Source: Lachnospiraceae bacterium (GTDB taxonomy: Bacteria > Bacillota > Clostridia > Lachnospirales > Lachnospiraceae). From it: a stretch of 59,019 nt of DNA. The notes beneath the pieces were generated by a model that saw only the letters and a list, made by a program, of their open reading frames with translations, was not told the DNA's origin and did no database searches. The DNA lies in assembly GCA_017437065.1 (NCBI GenBank), contig JAFSBX010000101.1, forward strand, positions 1 to 59,019. Reading direction: 5' to 3'. This document shows, one piece after another, positions 46,672 through 56,304 of the stretch (within the stretch, counting starts at the first letter, position 1; each line of letters begins with the position of its first letter). The position numbers and the translations under genes were made by a program.

Positions 46672-47706
46672 CTACGCAATATAATTTTTTGTATCCTCAA
46701 TACTTAATCCGTATCTCACACATTCAATCAATGTAGTCAGCTTATCGACTTCCTTAGCTTTCTTATAAAGATAGGTTTCAATGCAAATAATAGAATACGG
46801 ATACTTCCTACTGCTGTTTTTGTGTATTTTCTCTATCAGTTCTTCATACATACGTTCAATAGACGTACTATCCATTCTCTCTTTGAATCGTGCATAATAA
46901 CAGTTTGACAACAATTTTCCCATCTCTTCTATCGTTGGTGCTTCTACAATTTGTCTAAACAAATCTATATGCAACTTATAATGAACAGGTACAATAAAGG
47001 CATAAATATCTGCCGGTGACATATGATAGTATTTCTTTGCCCTGTAAATCCATTCCAAGTTCAACAACTCTATTTCACTACCATAAATCTCTCTGATTAC
47101 TTTTAAATCTTTATTTTTCATAACTTTGGCAAATTCATTCCACATCCGCTTAAGATAAAAAAGATTTAAAGCATTTTCATAATCAAATAATGTAGCATCT
47201 GACACTCCTTCCAGCTTTTTTAACGGAGGAAAAAAAATAGAACCTCTGAGGTTTTCCACAAACTCTGTAATACTTTTAGAATCGGCCAACTTCATCACGT
47301 CAAGTGCCGATCTTTTTTCAAAAAAAGTCTGAAACTCCGATAAGTCCAATGTCACATCACGGTGGTCAAAAAGCATACGCAGACAATTTTTTAATATTGC
47401 TATTTCATAACGAATATAGTATATATCCAGAAATTTACGCTGTTCCAAACCGGAAAATGCATAAATCTTAGCAAAATCAGCATAAATTGCTTTTTGGAAC
47501 AACGCTTCCACTCTTCCTCTATGAATATCAAATTCGCTCTCACCTGCAAAGATCTTTTGGTAAGAGGGATACCTTTTTAAATAATTTACAACTTCTGCAA
47601 CACTACCCAATGCAGCCATTTCTTCATATTCCTGTTTCTTTACCAGTCTGCCGGTCATCGCTTTCATTTTCGCTGCTACGGCACTGTATGCAAACATTCC
47701 CTGCAT
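46672..47706 (-). CDS. atpC: V-type ATP synthase subunit C (AC39/d type)
   Basis: 344 residues, an all-helical adaptor joining the rotor ring to the central stalk. Family blocks at FAYSAVAAKMKAM (start), EVVNYLKRYP and YKLHIDLFRQIVEAPT. The start is taken as the ATG at 47704-47706, just after the H/G stop (TGA at 47712), with AAGGATGTGAG upstream. The longer frame to 47751 overlaps H/G and adds a charged extension; an ATG three codons later is also possible. Confidence 0.85.
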   Translation of the reverse strand: MQGMFAYSAVAAKMKAMTGRLVKKQEYEEMAALGSVAEVVNYLKRYPSYQKIFAGESEFDIHRGRVEALFQKAIYADFAKIYAFSGLEQRKFLDIYYIRYEIAILKNCLRMLFDHRDVTLDLSEFQTFFEKRSALDVMKLADSKSITEFVENLRGSIFFPPLKKLEGVSDATLFDYENALNLFYLKRMWNEFAKVMKNKDLKVIREIYGSEIELLNLEWIYRAKKYYHMSPADIYAFIVPVHYKLHIDLFRQIVEAPTIEEMGKLLSNCYYARFKERMDSTSIERMYEELIEKIHKNSSRKYPYSIICIETYLYKKAKEVDKLTTLIECVRYGLSIEDTKNYIA

Positions 47707-47711
47707 CCGTC

Positions 47712-48035
47712 TCACATCCTTACTATAGACTTCATGATACTGTCTGACCATGCTCCATGCTCATTGTCATACTTTTGCTGCATGGCATTGAGTGTTGCGT
47801 CTGTTTCTTCCTTTTGTCTCTGCAACTCCTCATCCTTTTCTCTGTTCAGCTTCTCCTGCACTTGTTTCAGAGCCTCTTGCGTTTCCTTAGAAACCTGTTC
47901 ATCAAACAATCTGGTCTTTTCTTCCATATCCTCTGCCAACTGTTTTTTCTGCAAATCCGTAGCCTCCATAATACGCACGGCTGTCGCTTCTATTTCTGAT
48001 AATTTACCGATTACGTCATCTACTGAATGTTCCAT
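47712..48035 (-). CDS. V-type ATP synthase subunit H/G (peripheral stalk)
   Basis: 107 residues, almost entirely a charged coiled coil (about 5-95) rich in E, K and Q, as in AhaH/NtpF-type stalk subunits that pair with E. First gene of the operon. Similarity is compositional, so the name rests on place and coiled-coil length. Confidence 0.75.
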   Translation of the reverse strand: MEHSVDDVIGKLSEIEATAVRIMEATDLQKKQLAEDMEEKTRLFDEQVSKETQEALKQVQEKLNREKDEELQRQKEETDATLNAMQQKYDNEHGAWSDSIMKSIVRM

Positions 48036-48116
48036 ACACTTCCCGCTCTCCTTTTTATAAAGCTTTTACTAATTTTAAACCCTTTTTTCATAAATTAACA
48101 GTATTATTTATCATTT

Positions 48117-48145
48117 TTTATATATTTTTTCTGACTTCTTAACAA
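48117..48145 (-). promoter_or_regulatory. Candidate promoter of the V-ATPase operon
   Basis: On minus, TTGTTA (48140-48145), 17-bp spacer, TATAAA (48117-48122), 81 bp before the H/G start. Confidence 0.55.
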
Positions 48146-48188
48146 CTTTTTGACATTAACGCTTCTGCTTTATCACTTTATCATAATA

Positions 48189-48228
48189 AAAGCTGCCGTA
48201 CCATTTCCGGCAGACAGCTTCTTTTTAT
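48189..48228 (-). terminator. Terminator of the signalling operon
   Basis: AGCTG..CTGCCG stem with CGGCAGCT, then TTTT, 5 nt past the stop of the lipoprotein gene. Separates that operon from the V-ATPase promoter. Confidence 0.7.
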
Positions 48229-48232
48229 AAAA

Positions 48233-48868
48233 TTATTCAATTCGCATGGTCATCGCACTTTCCTCATATTCATCCATCCAGTCCGCATCTCCCACTTGTG
48301 TATAAGCAATTGTTGTCGTAATATCTGTATTTACAGTGTATTCCAGCCTTGTAAACTTCATACCGTCATGACTATATGTATATACAGCTCTGACTGCATC
48401 ACATCCGTCCACTGTTGTCTTCTCATACTCCTTCAGGGTAATCTCTACTTTTTCCCCTACCTGTGAAGAAATATTTTCATTCATCTCATTTTTATATCCT
48501 TTTTCATCCGGAAGCTCTCCGTACAAAGGTGATGTCACTATATAAATATTCGAACCGTCTTCCGGATATTTACCGGTTACATAAATCCCGGATGGTGCCA
48601 GATATTCTTTAAAACCTTCCGGTATATCAATCACAGCCTTTCCATTCATTTTTGTCTCCTGCTGCGTCTGTGCCTGTTGCACATCCTCCAAAAGATCTTC
48701 TACCGCGGGCTCGTCCATCTCTTCTGTTTCAGTTTCTTCCACATTTTCTTCCCGACTCTCCGTAGAGGTTTCTTCTGTCTTCTTTTCTTCTGTACTACTT
48801 TTTCCACATCCCCACATTGCTGTCACCAAAACAGCTGTCATTCCTAAGCATAGTATCTTTTTTTTCAT
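48233..48868 (-). CDS. Small lipoprotein of unknown function
   Basis: 211 residues. Signal with lipobox MWGC (Cys21), then an acidic Glu/Thr/Ser-rich linker (about 23-70) and a globular domain of about 135 residues without a family I recognise. GGAG before the ATG. Last gene of the kinase-HD-GYP-DegV run, ending at the terminator. Could be a sensor accessory or surface protein; not known. Confidence 0.7.
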   Translation of the reverse strand: MKKKILCLGMTAVLVTAMWGCGKSSTEEKKTEETSTESREENVEETETEEMDEPAVEDLLEDVQQAQTQQETKMNGKAVIDIPEGFKEYLAPSGIYVTGKYPEDGSNIYIVTSPLYGELPDEKGYKNEMNENISSQVGEKVEITLKEYEKTTVDGCDAVRAVYTYSHDGMKFTRLEYTVNTDITTTIAYTQVGDADWMDEYEESAMTMRIE

Positions 48869-48910
48869 AGTCTTTCTCCATTTTATATCTCTTTATCTTT
48901 ATTTTCATTG

Positions 48911-49762
48911 TTACGAAGTAAGAAATAATACTCCGAATGCCCCCGAACCACAATTACATGAAATGGTAGCCGATGCCTGATTTACTATAATTACATCCCA
49001 ATGAACCCACTTTTTTATTTCTTCTTTCAAAAATTCCTGAAACTCATAAGAACACCCTGCCGTAATCAAAAACACAATATCCTTAACAATGTTCTTTTTC
49101 CTTAACGTACGCCGTATATACGCCCTTGCAAACCGCTGCTGACTACCGATGCAGACACCTACCGGTATCATCCTGCTTTCACACAATTGCAAAATCGGAT
49201 GCAGTGAAAACAATTTACAAAAGCTATGAACCTTTTCACTGATTTTTCCTCCACGGTATAAGCACTCCGTAGAATTAACAATAAAACTGGTGGATACTTT
49301 TTCTTTCAGATTATCCAGTTCCTCTAAAATCAACTCCACACATGCTCCCCTCTTTGCCATATCTGCTGCAGCAAGAACCATAATTCCCATGCCTCCTGAC
49401 AAATGTCCGGAATCCACTACATATACTTCTTTAAATCTCTCTGCTGCTTTTGATGCATTTTCATATGCCTCACTTACATATTGTGCCATGCAGATATGTA
49501 CAATTGCACCCTCTGCCTTTTTACCTAAACTTTCAAAATATTGTTCATATTCTTCAACAGATGCACTTTTACTGCTTGCCCGCTGCCTGTCTCCTTCTAT
49601 ATATTCTATCAGTTCATCCGAAGTTATTTCCTTCGTGTCCTGAAAACGTGCTTCTTTCGTACGAATATAATAATACATCATAGGTATCTGATACAGTTCT
49701 TGCAGTTCCTTTGTCAAATCACATACACAATCCGTAGAAACCAATACAATATCCCCCATCAT
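48911..49762 (-). CDS. DegV-family fatty-acid-binding protein
   Basis: 283 residues with the DegV fold: VLVSTDCVCDLT at the start, a YVVDSGHLSGGMG segment and STECLYRGGKI mid-protein. Family members bind fatty acids and some feed fatty-acid kinase (FakB-type). Its start overlaps the end of the upstream histidine kinase by 4 nt, so it is translationally coupled. A kinase partner is not in the window. Confidence 0.88.
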   Translation of the reverse strand: MMGDIVLVSTDCVCDLTKELQELYQIPMMYYYIRTKEARFQDTKEITSDELIEYIEGDRQRASSKSASVEEYEQYFESLGKKAEGAIVHICMAQYVSEAYENASKAAERFKEVYVVDSGHLSGGMGIMVLAAADMAKRGACVELILEELDNLKEKVSTSFIVNSTECLYRGGKISEKVHSFCKLFSLHPILQLCESRMIPVGVCIGSQQRFARAYIRRTLRKKNIVKDIVFLITAGCSYEFQEFLKEEIKKWVHWDVIIVNQASATISCNCGSGAFGVLFLTS

Positions 49763-51888
49763 ATCCGTTTGTCACCTTCTTCCTCATGTTCAATCAATTC
49801 GTCCGGAATCCATTTTCTTAATGTACGCTCCATTGCATTCATTTCAATCGGCTTTGTCACAAAATCCTGAAATCCTTCCCTAAGAAACATCTCTCTTGCT
49901 CCCGTTACCGCATTCGCTGTCAATGCTACAATCGGCACGTTTTTGAAATACTCCTCTTCCATTTCACGTATGATATGTGTTGCTTCCACTCCATCCATAC
50001 CCGGCATCATATGATCCATGAATATAATATGATACTCCTTTGATTTTACCATTTCAATTGCCTGTTCCCCACTTTCGGCTGTTCTTATCAGCATCTTATA
50101 AGGCTTTAGCAACCCAAGCGCTACCTTCAGATTCATTTCATTATCATCTACCACTAATATTTTCGCCTGTTTCGCTGTAAAACGTCCCTTAAATATATCT
50201 TTTGTTCCTGCTACAAATCCGGCTTTTTTTCCATTAAGTATGTTGGCTACTGCCAAAGAATAGAATGGTTTATAAATATTATGTATATTATCCGGCAGTG
50301 TAATATGGTTTTTACGCTCCTGTACCACTGTAATTTCCATCGTTTCCGCCAGACAACTAAAATAGCCTTCTGCTTCCTGATATTCTTCTCTTGCTACAAT
50401 CACATGCGTATAATCCGATTCTTTTACCAGAATCTGTTTCAGTTCATTCAGCGTACGACATACTTTATACTCCAGTTCTAACCCTCTTCCTATATTTGCA
50501 ATAATCTTTTTATAATTAGCCTCGATAAAAGGATGGGTGTACTTTGTAAACCGAATGTAGCAAAGAATTTTTATTTTCCCCGTTTTCTTCACAAGAGCCA
50601 GGGGGGCTTCATTCACTACTTTTTGAGGAATAACAACCGTAAACTCCGTTCCTTTTCCATACTCACTGTCTACATGAATGACTCCGCCCATATTTTTCAC
50701 TAATTGTTTCGAAATTGCAAGTCCCAGTCCGGTTCCTTCTATTGCCCTGTTTTTCTTTGTATCTACCTGACTGAAACTTCTGAATATTTTGCCAAGATTT
50801 TCTCTTTTAATACCGATTCCGCTATCTTTTACACTAAAATATAAATTCACACCGTAGCTTTCTTTCCTTGCACTTACCTTCAGCAGTACACCGCCTTCTT
50901 TTGTAAATTTGACTGCATTAGTTAAAAGATTCACCATAATCTGACGTATGCGTGTTTCATCCCCATAAAGCCTGCGTGGAATATTCGGGTCACAGTCTAC
51001 CATAAACTCAATTTGTGCGTCACCTTTTCTTGCCATGACCATATTAATCACATCATTCAAAGTAGAGGATATATCATAATAGTCACTGACCAGCTCCATT
51101 TTCCCCGATTCAATTTTCGAAAAATCCAGTATATCATTGATAATTCCCAAAAGATTTCTACCGGATACATGAATATTACTACAGTTATCCCTCACATCGT
51201 CTGAAATATTTTCTTCTGCTAAAACCAATTCGCACATTCCCATAATTGCATTCATCGGAGTACGGATTTCATGACTCATATTGGCAAGAAAATCACTCTT
51301 TGCCCTGCTTGCCTCTTCTGCCTTCTTCAAAAGTTCTTTCTGTTCCTGCTTATAACACCACATCTGATAATGAATAATCAGACAGACTGCCGTCTCACAA
51401 AAGTATACAATCGGAAATCGTGTCAAATGTGTCTGACTATAGGAATATCCTAATTCATGCAATGGAGACCACATATAGACTGCTATAAGAATACCCAACC
51501 CCAAACTAAACAGTCCTCCATAATACAGCGTAAAAAAATACATCCCCACAGGCGGAACCAGAAACAGCCATACAAAGCTAAATCCTTCTTCACCTCCACT
51601 TACAACAAAATAAATCATTACAACTGCCATTAACAGCATAACACCCAAAATTCCAACTTTTGTATGCTTTCTGCTTCGAAAAATGAACCAACTGATTATC
51701 ATCCACACACCAATTCCGGCAGTAATTATTGCCATGTAGTAAGAATTTACCATCAGATTCATACCACACATAAACATTCCGACACATGCAAAAGCCAAAC
51801 AAAAAATTTCAAGCAGCTTCCGATCGATATTAATAAGTTCCGTACGCAACTCCCGAAATGTACTTCTTATCCCTTTCCATCTTTTCAT
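49759..51888 (-). CDS. Hybrid sensor histidine kinase (membrane, HK-REC)
   Basis: 709 residues. Six hydrophobic helices (about 30-175) without a large extracellular domain; HisKA with SHEIRTP (His206); HATPase_c with DSGIGIKRENLGKIF and GTGLGLAISKQLV; then a degenerate receiver-like stretch (about 450-560) and a full REC with MDHMMPGMDG (Asp625). No HPt of its own, so phosphotransfer on to a regulator would need another HPt, such as the one on the kinase at 52967. 18 nt after the HD-GYP gene. Confidence 0.92.
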   Translation of the reverse strand: MKRWKGIRSTFRELRTELINIDRKLLEIFCLAFACVGMFMCGMNLMVNSYYMAIITAGIGVWMIISWFIFRSRKHTKVGILGVMLLMAVVMIYFVVSGGEEGFSFVWLFLVPPVGMYFFTLYYGGLFSLGLGILIAVYMWSPLHELGYSYSQTHLTRFPIVYFCETAVCLIIHYQMWCYKQEQKELLKKAEEASRAKSDFLANMSHEIRTPMNAIMGMCELVLAEENISDDVRDNCSNIHVSGRNLLGIINDILDFSKIESGKMELVSDYYDISSTLNDVINMVMARKGDAQIEFMVDCDPNIPRRLYGDETRIRQIMVNLLTNAVKFTKEGGVLLKVSARKESYGVNLYFSVKDSGIGIKRENLGKIFRSFSQVDTKKNRAIEGTGLGLAISKQLVKNMGGVIHVDSEYGKGTEFTVVIPQKVVNEAPLALVKKTGKIKILCYIRFTKYTHPFIEANYKKIIANIGRGLELEYKVCRTLNELKQILVKESDYTHVIVAREEYQEAEGYFSCLAETMEITVVQERKNHITLPDNIHNIYKPFYSLAVANILNGKKAGFVAGTKDIFKGRFTAKQAKILVVDDNEMNLKVALGLLKPYKMLIRTAESGEQAIEMVKSKEYHIIFMDHMMPGMDGVEATHIIREMEEEYFKNVPIVALTANAVTGAREMFLREGFQDFVTKPIEMNAMERTLRKWIPDELIEHEEEGDKRI

Positions 51889-51906
51889 AATAAAACCACG
51901 CCTCTC

Positions 51907-52965
51907 TTACATCTCCTGCATTAACTTTCGCAAGTCACCTTCGGCTTCCATAAAAACATCCAGAATTACCGGTTCAAAACTTTCTCCCCGTTCTTTTCCC
52001 ATAATCTCAAATGCCTGCTCTATTGTCATACCTTCTTTATATTGCCGTTTTGATACCAATGCATCAAAAATATCTGCAACAGCTACAATTCTTGCTGAAA
52101 GTGGAATTTCCTCTCCTTTCAACCCGTCTGGATATCCCTTTCCGTTCCATTTCTCATGATGATGAGCCGCTACATCTACCGCCATATCTACAAACTCTTT
52201 ATCTACAATACGAGACATATTCTCCCGAATCAGCTTTCCGCCTTCCACTGCATGACATTTCATCTTCACATACTCTTCATCATCCAATGCTCCGGGCTTT
52301 TGCAGTATCACATCTGAAACTGTGATTTTTCCTATGTCATGCATCGGAGTTGCTTTATTCAGATAATCCACAAAAGTCGGTGTCAGATACTCCTTATAAA
52401 TTCCTTTCTCCTGCATTTTCCTTACAAGCATATCTGCATAAACCGTCGTTCTTTTAACATGCTCACCGGTAGTACCATCACGGCTTTCAATCAGATTCGC
52501 CATTGTGATAATAATATCCTGCTGTAACTGTGTAATTCTCTGTAGCTGCCTTGCTACCATATCTTCCAGATTTTTTCTGTAATCTTCCAATTCCAACGTT
52601 CTTCTGACTCTCTGCCGCATAATAGCCGGCACAAAAGGCTTACCGATATAATCCACTGCTCCCATTTTAAAGCATGCCTCTTCCGTTTCCGCACTACGGT
52701 CCGCTGTCAGAAAAATAACAGGAATCTTTTTCCATTCCGCATCTGCCTGCATGTTTTCCATGACTTCAAATCCATTCATTCCCGGCATCTGAATATCCAG
52801 CAAAATAAGTTCCGGCTGTTTTTTCTCCAGATACTTCATCGCAAGCTCGCCACTATTCACAACTGCCACATGATATTCTTCCGACAATAGCTTCTGTGCC
52901 ACCATCAGATTGGACTTATCATCATCTACCACTAAAATTACCCTTTTTACTTTTTCATCCGTCAT
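51907..52965 (-). CDS. Response regulator with HD-GYP c-di-GMP phosphodiesterase domain
   Basis: 352 residues. REC domain (about 9-125; phosphoacceptor Asp57 in LLDIQMPG, Lys109) joined by a coiled linker to HD-GYP (about 150-340): HD at 209-210 in MHDIGKI, AHHHEKWNGKGYPDG with GYP at 277-279, and VAVADIFDAL. All HD-GYP catalytic motifs are present, so it should hydrolyse c-di-GMP when phosphorylated or dephosphorylated by the flanking kinases. One base separates it from the upstream kinase. Confidence 0.93.
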   Translation of the reverse strand: MTDEKVKRVILVVDDDKSNLMVAQKLLSEEYHVAVVNSGELAMKYLEKKQPELILLDIQMPGMNGFEVMENMQADAEWKKIPVIFLTADRSAETEEACFKMGAVDYIGKPFVPAIMRQRVRRTLELEDYRKNLEDMVARQLQRITQLQQDIIITMANLIESRDGTTGEHVKRTTVYADMLVRKMQEKGIYKEYLTPTFVDYLNKATPMHDIGKITVSDVILQKPGALDDEEYVKMKCHAVEGGKLIRENMSRIVDKEFVDMAVDVAAHHHEKWNGKGYPDGLKGEEIPLSARIVAVADIFDALVSKRQYKEGMTIEQAFEIMGKERGESFEPVILDVFMEAEGDLRKLMQEM

Positions 52966-52966
52966 T

Positions 52967-55900
52967 TTATTCCGCCTCCTGTTTTTTCAGCCACTCTGTC
53001 AACAGTTCTTCAGCAAGGTCATATTCGAATTCATCTACCGCTGCGCGGATTTTCTCCAAATAAGCAATTTCCTGTTCCCTTTCTTCCTGAGAAACTCCCA
53101 ATTGAAGAAGTTTCTCAATCTGTTCCATTGCCTCTCCCATTTCATAATCTTTAATATATTGCAATAAATTTCGGCATTCTTCCAAATATTCCTCTTTCGA
53201 AAGAATCTGTATCTGTTCCTCTTCTTTGCCCTTACTGTCATTTATTCCAAAAAGCATCTCCACTTCCTGTAAGACCTGCCGGTAATTTTGATAAAATGTT
53301 TCCCATCCCGTTTCCAATATATCCGTTTTTCCTTCTTTTGCTGCCAATTCCTGTACTTTTGCCTCTTCTGACAATACCGTTGCACCGATTGTAAGAGAAG
53401 TACTCTTAATGGCATGTGCAATTACTGCATAATCTTTCCATTCTCCTTTTTCACAAAGCTGCGGTATTGCAGCAACATATTTCATTCCCTGCTGATGATA
53501 TGCTTTTGCAATTTCCCGATACATATCCTCACTTCCACCGCAATAATTCATTCCAATACTTTTATCAATTTGGGAGCTTTCCTGCTCCTTTACCGTTACA
53601 GCTTCTTCCTGAACCTGTTTCGTTGCTTCCTTCCATACAGCCATTCCTTCCGGTAAATGTTCGTATAATATTTTCTCCAGTTTATCAATCTCAACGGGCT
53701 TGGAAATATAATCCTTAAATCCTTCCTCAATATACTGCTCCTTCATACCGGTAATGGCATTTGCCGTCAGCATAATCACTGCAGTATCTGCGTTTGGGTT
53801 ATCCTTTTCCATTTTAAGCATATGTAAAGTTTCCACGCCATCCATTTTCGGCATCATATGATCCATAAAAATCAAGTCATATTTTTTCTTTTTGGATATT
53901 TCCAAGCATTCTTTCCCGCTTAATACGGTATCCAGACATATCTCCGACTGTTTCAGCAGTTCCTTTATCACCGTTAAATTCATATCATTATCGTCCACAA
54001 CGAGTATATTGGCTTTGGGTGCATGTAAAAATTTCTGTCCTGCTAATATTTCATCGCCTGATTTTTCATAGGCATTCTCCATATTTCCTATTGGCTCTTT
54101 ATTCACTACCTTTTGCGGAATCTTTACCGTAAACATGGATCCCTTTCCATAGACACTGTTTACCCGTATCGTTCCACCCATTTTTGTTACCAGCGTTTTA
54201 GTAATGCTGAGTCCAAGACCATTCCCTGCTGCAAACTGGCTGTTATTCCCCTGAAGCTTCGTAAAACTGTTAAACAACCTGTCCATATCTTCCTTCCGAA
54301 TCCCTTCTCCGGTATCTGCTACAGATATTACCAGTTGAAATTCTTCTCTGTCGTTCCAAATTCCCTGCACACTTAAAGTAATGCCACCTTCATGCGTATA
54401 ATTCACGGCATTCTTAATCATGTGAGTCATAATCTGTTTAATTCGCACTACGTCGCCCTGTAGTACTGTCGGAAGCAATTCATCTGTCTGCACTCTGACT
54501 TCTAAACCTTTTTCCTCTGCCTTTGCTTTCAAAGACAATACTTCATCATTAATTAATGATGCCAAATAGTAGGAATTCTCCTCCAGCTCCATGCTTCCCT
54601 GCTCCATCTTGGAAAAATCCAAAACATCACTGATTAAGTTCAGCAACATCTTACTTGCACCATCAATTTTCTGTGCATATTCCTGAATTTTATTTTCCCG
54701 GCTTTCTTTCAATATCATGGTATTCATACCAATGACAACATTAAGTGGTGTTCTGATTTCATGAGACATATGTGCCAGAAATCTGGTTTGCGATACTTTA
54801 TCAAAAACCGCCTTCTGTTTCTCTCTTTCTATACTCATGACATCCTGCCCTGTTTTTATGGCTGTCATAACCAGCAGAAAAACAAGTCCTCCACAAATCA
54901 CAACCCCCGGAATGCGAACCATCAGATTGTATGCTCCCACAATCTCTCCTATGGCAGTTATCATAAGTCCTATAAGCCCCACTGCAACCGCAGTATATTC
55001 CTTTATAAAACCTTTCTTTATATCCTGCACAATACTAATTCCTGTCACAATTACCAACAGAACAATAACACTAACCATAAAAATCATGGTATCTAAAAAG
55101 TCACAAATATTCATGACCTGTAACATAGTACAGACCACAAAATCAACTGTTGCCAGACCACAAATTGCCATATACCATTTTTGATAACGACCTTTTTGCA
55201 CATTATTCACATAAAGTGCAATCGGAAACGGCAACAACATAATCGCCAGAAATGCCATACTCGCAATTACAGTTATATTAGGCAATACTAACTGTCGCAG
55301 TCTGGATTCGGACAACAGCCATACAGATGCAAGAAAAATTCCCCATGCCAGATATTCAATCATAACCGTTCTATGGTAAAATACACGTAACACAATGCTG
55401 ATTATAATACTGATAATTCCCAGAATCATAACGATAATGGCAACCACTGCTGCCGGTCCGTGTTCCTTTATAAAATACTGCCATATCGCAGATTTATCAC
55501 CAATATACACTTCATTCATCACACCACTGTAGTTCGAATCACTTACTGTAGTTATCCAAAGTATTTTTCCTGCATCACCTGTATTGAGCTCTGCAAAAAC
55601 ATATGCGCTTATACTGTTTTTACCAAAAAGTCGTACTTCTTTTGTTGAATAGCTTTGTTTTAATTCAGAACCGACATAAATTTTCATATCCTGCTGGGAA
55701 CTACGAAAACAAACCCATGTTTTTCCCACAATATCTGTCGGCAACCGGGTTACAAACACTACCGGTTCGCCTCTTTCTGCCTTACAATTTGACGGAACCT
55801 CAATGGGAATCTCTGTTCCATCTCCCAAAATTCTATACCATTCTGTATCAAGAAGCTCACATTTGCCATCATTCAAATCATGCTCCCGCGGCAACAAAAG

Positions 55901-55996
55901 TTCACCTAAAATAAAATATAAAAATACTACTGCCACCAATACTCCAAAAATGAAACGAACTATATGCAAAACCTTTTCTTCCTGTATGTTTCTCAC
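52967..55996 (-). CDS. Hybrid histidine kinase with 7TM sensor, REC and HPt
   Basis: 1009 residues. TM1 (about 10-34), an extracellular beta-rich domain (about 35-180), then a bundle of seven helices (about 181-380): the 7TMR-DISM type of layout. HisKA SHEIRTP (His412), HATPase_c (DTGEGIRKEDMDRLF, GLGLSITKTLV), REC with MDHMMPKMDG, and HPt near the end (His861 in HAIKSTS). The start is the GTG at 55994-55996 after GAGGAG; a longer frame to 56161 would begin in tRNA-Leu and is rejected. First gene of the signalling operon. Confidence 0.9.
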   Translation of the reverse strand: MRNIQEEKVLHIVRFIFGVLVAVVFLYFILGELLLPREHDLNDGKCELLDTEWYRILGDGTEIPIEVPSNCKAERGEPVVFVTRLPTDIVGKTWVCFRSSQQDMKIYVGSELKQSYSTKEVRLFGKNSISAYVFAELNTGDAGKILWITTVSDSNYSGVMNEVYIGDKSAIWQYFIKEHGPAAVVAIIVMILGIISIIISIVLRVFYHRTVMIEYLAWGIFLASVWLLSESRLRQLVLPNITVIASMAFLAIMLLPFPIALYVNNVQKGRYQKWYMAICGLATVDFVVCTMLQVMNICDFLDTMIFMVSVIVLLVIVTGISIVQDIKKGFIKEYTAVAVGLIGLMITAIGEIVGAYNLMVRIPGVVICGGLVFLLVMTAIKTGQDVMSIEREKQKAVFDKVSQTRFLAHMSHEIRTPLNVVIGMNTMILKESRENKIQEYAQKIDGASKMLLNLISDVLDFSKMEQGSMELEENSYYLASLINDEVLSLKAKAEEKGLEVRVQTDELLPTVLQGDVVRIKQIMTHMIKNAVNYTHEGGITLSVQGIWNDREEFQLVISVADTGEGIRKEDMDRLFNSFTKLQGNNSQFAAGNGLGLSITKTLVTKMGGTIRVNSVYGKGSMFTVKIPQKVVNKEPIGNMENAYEKSGDEILAGQKFLHAPKANILVVDDNDMNLTVIKELLKQSEICLDTVLSGKECLEISKKKKYDLIFMDHMMPKMDGVETLHMLKMEKDNPNADTAVIMLTANAITGMKEQYIEEGFKDYISKPVEIDKLEKILYEHLPEGMAVWKEATKQVQEEAVTVKEQESSQIDKSIGMNYCGGSEDMYREIAKAYHQQGMKYVAAIPQLCEKGEWKDYAVIAHAIKSTSLTIGATVLSEEAKVQELAAKEGKTDILETGWETFYQNYRQVLQEVEMLFGINDSKGKEEEQIQILSKEEYLEECRNLLQYIKDYEMGEAMEQIEKLLQLGVSQEEREQEIAYLEKIRAAVDEFEYDLAEELLTEWLKKQEAE

Positions 55997-56104
55997 GCTT
56001 ATCTCCTCTTGTATACAGTATACACCATGAATATTTTCGTACCAAATCAATAATATATTCTTTAATTTTATCACATAGCATAGGAAAATGAAACTATTGA
56101 ACAA

Positions 56105-56153
56105 CAAAAAAGAAAGGTCTCCAAGACAGCTCTTCCGTCTTAAAAACCTTTCT
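56105..56153 (-). terminator. Terminator of tRNA-Leu
   Basis: AGAAAGGT pairs with ACCTTTCT, with an inner AAGAC/GTCTT pairing, and TTTTTT on minus. It ends the tRNA transcript before the kinase gene. Confidence 0.8.
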
Positions 56154-56160
56154 TTTATCA

Positions 56161-56241
<81 letters not shown>

Positions 56242-56304
56242 TTATTGCAGAAATATTTTCTGCAACTTTTGTATTTTATCGTACTTTCTTCTTTATGTCA
56301 ATTC

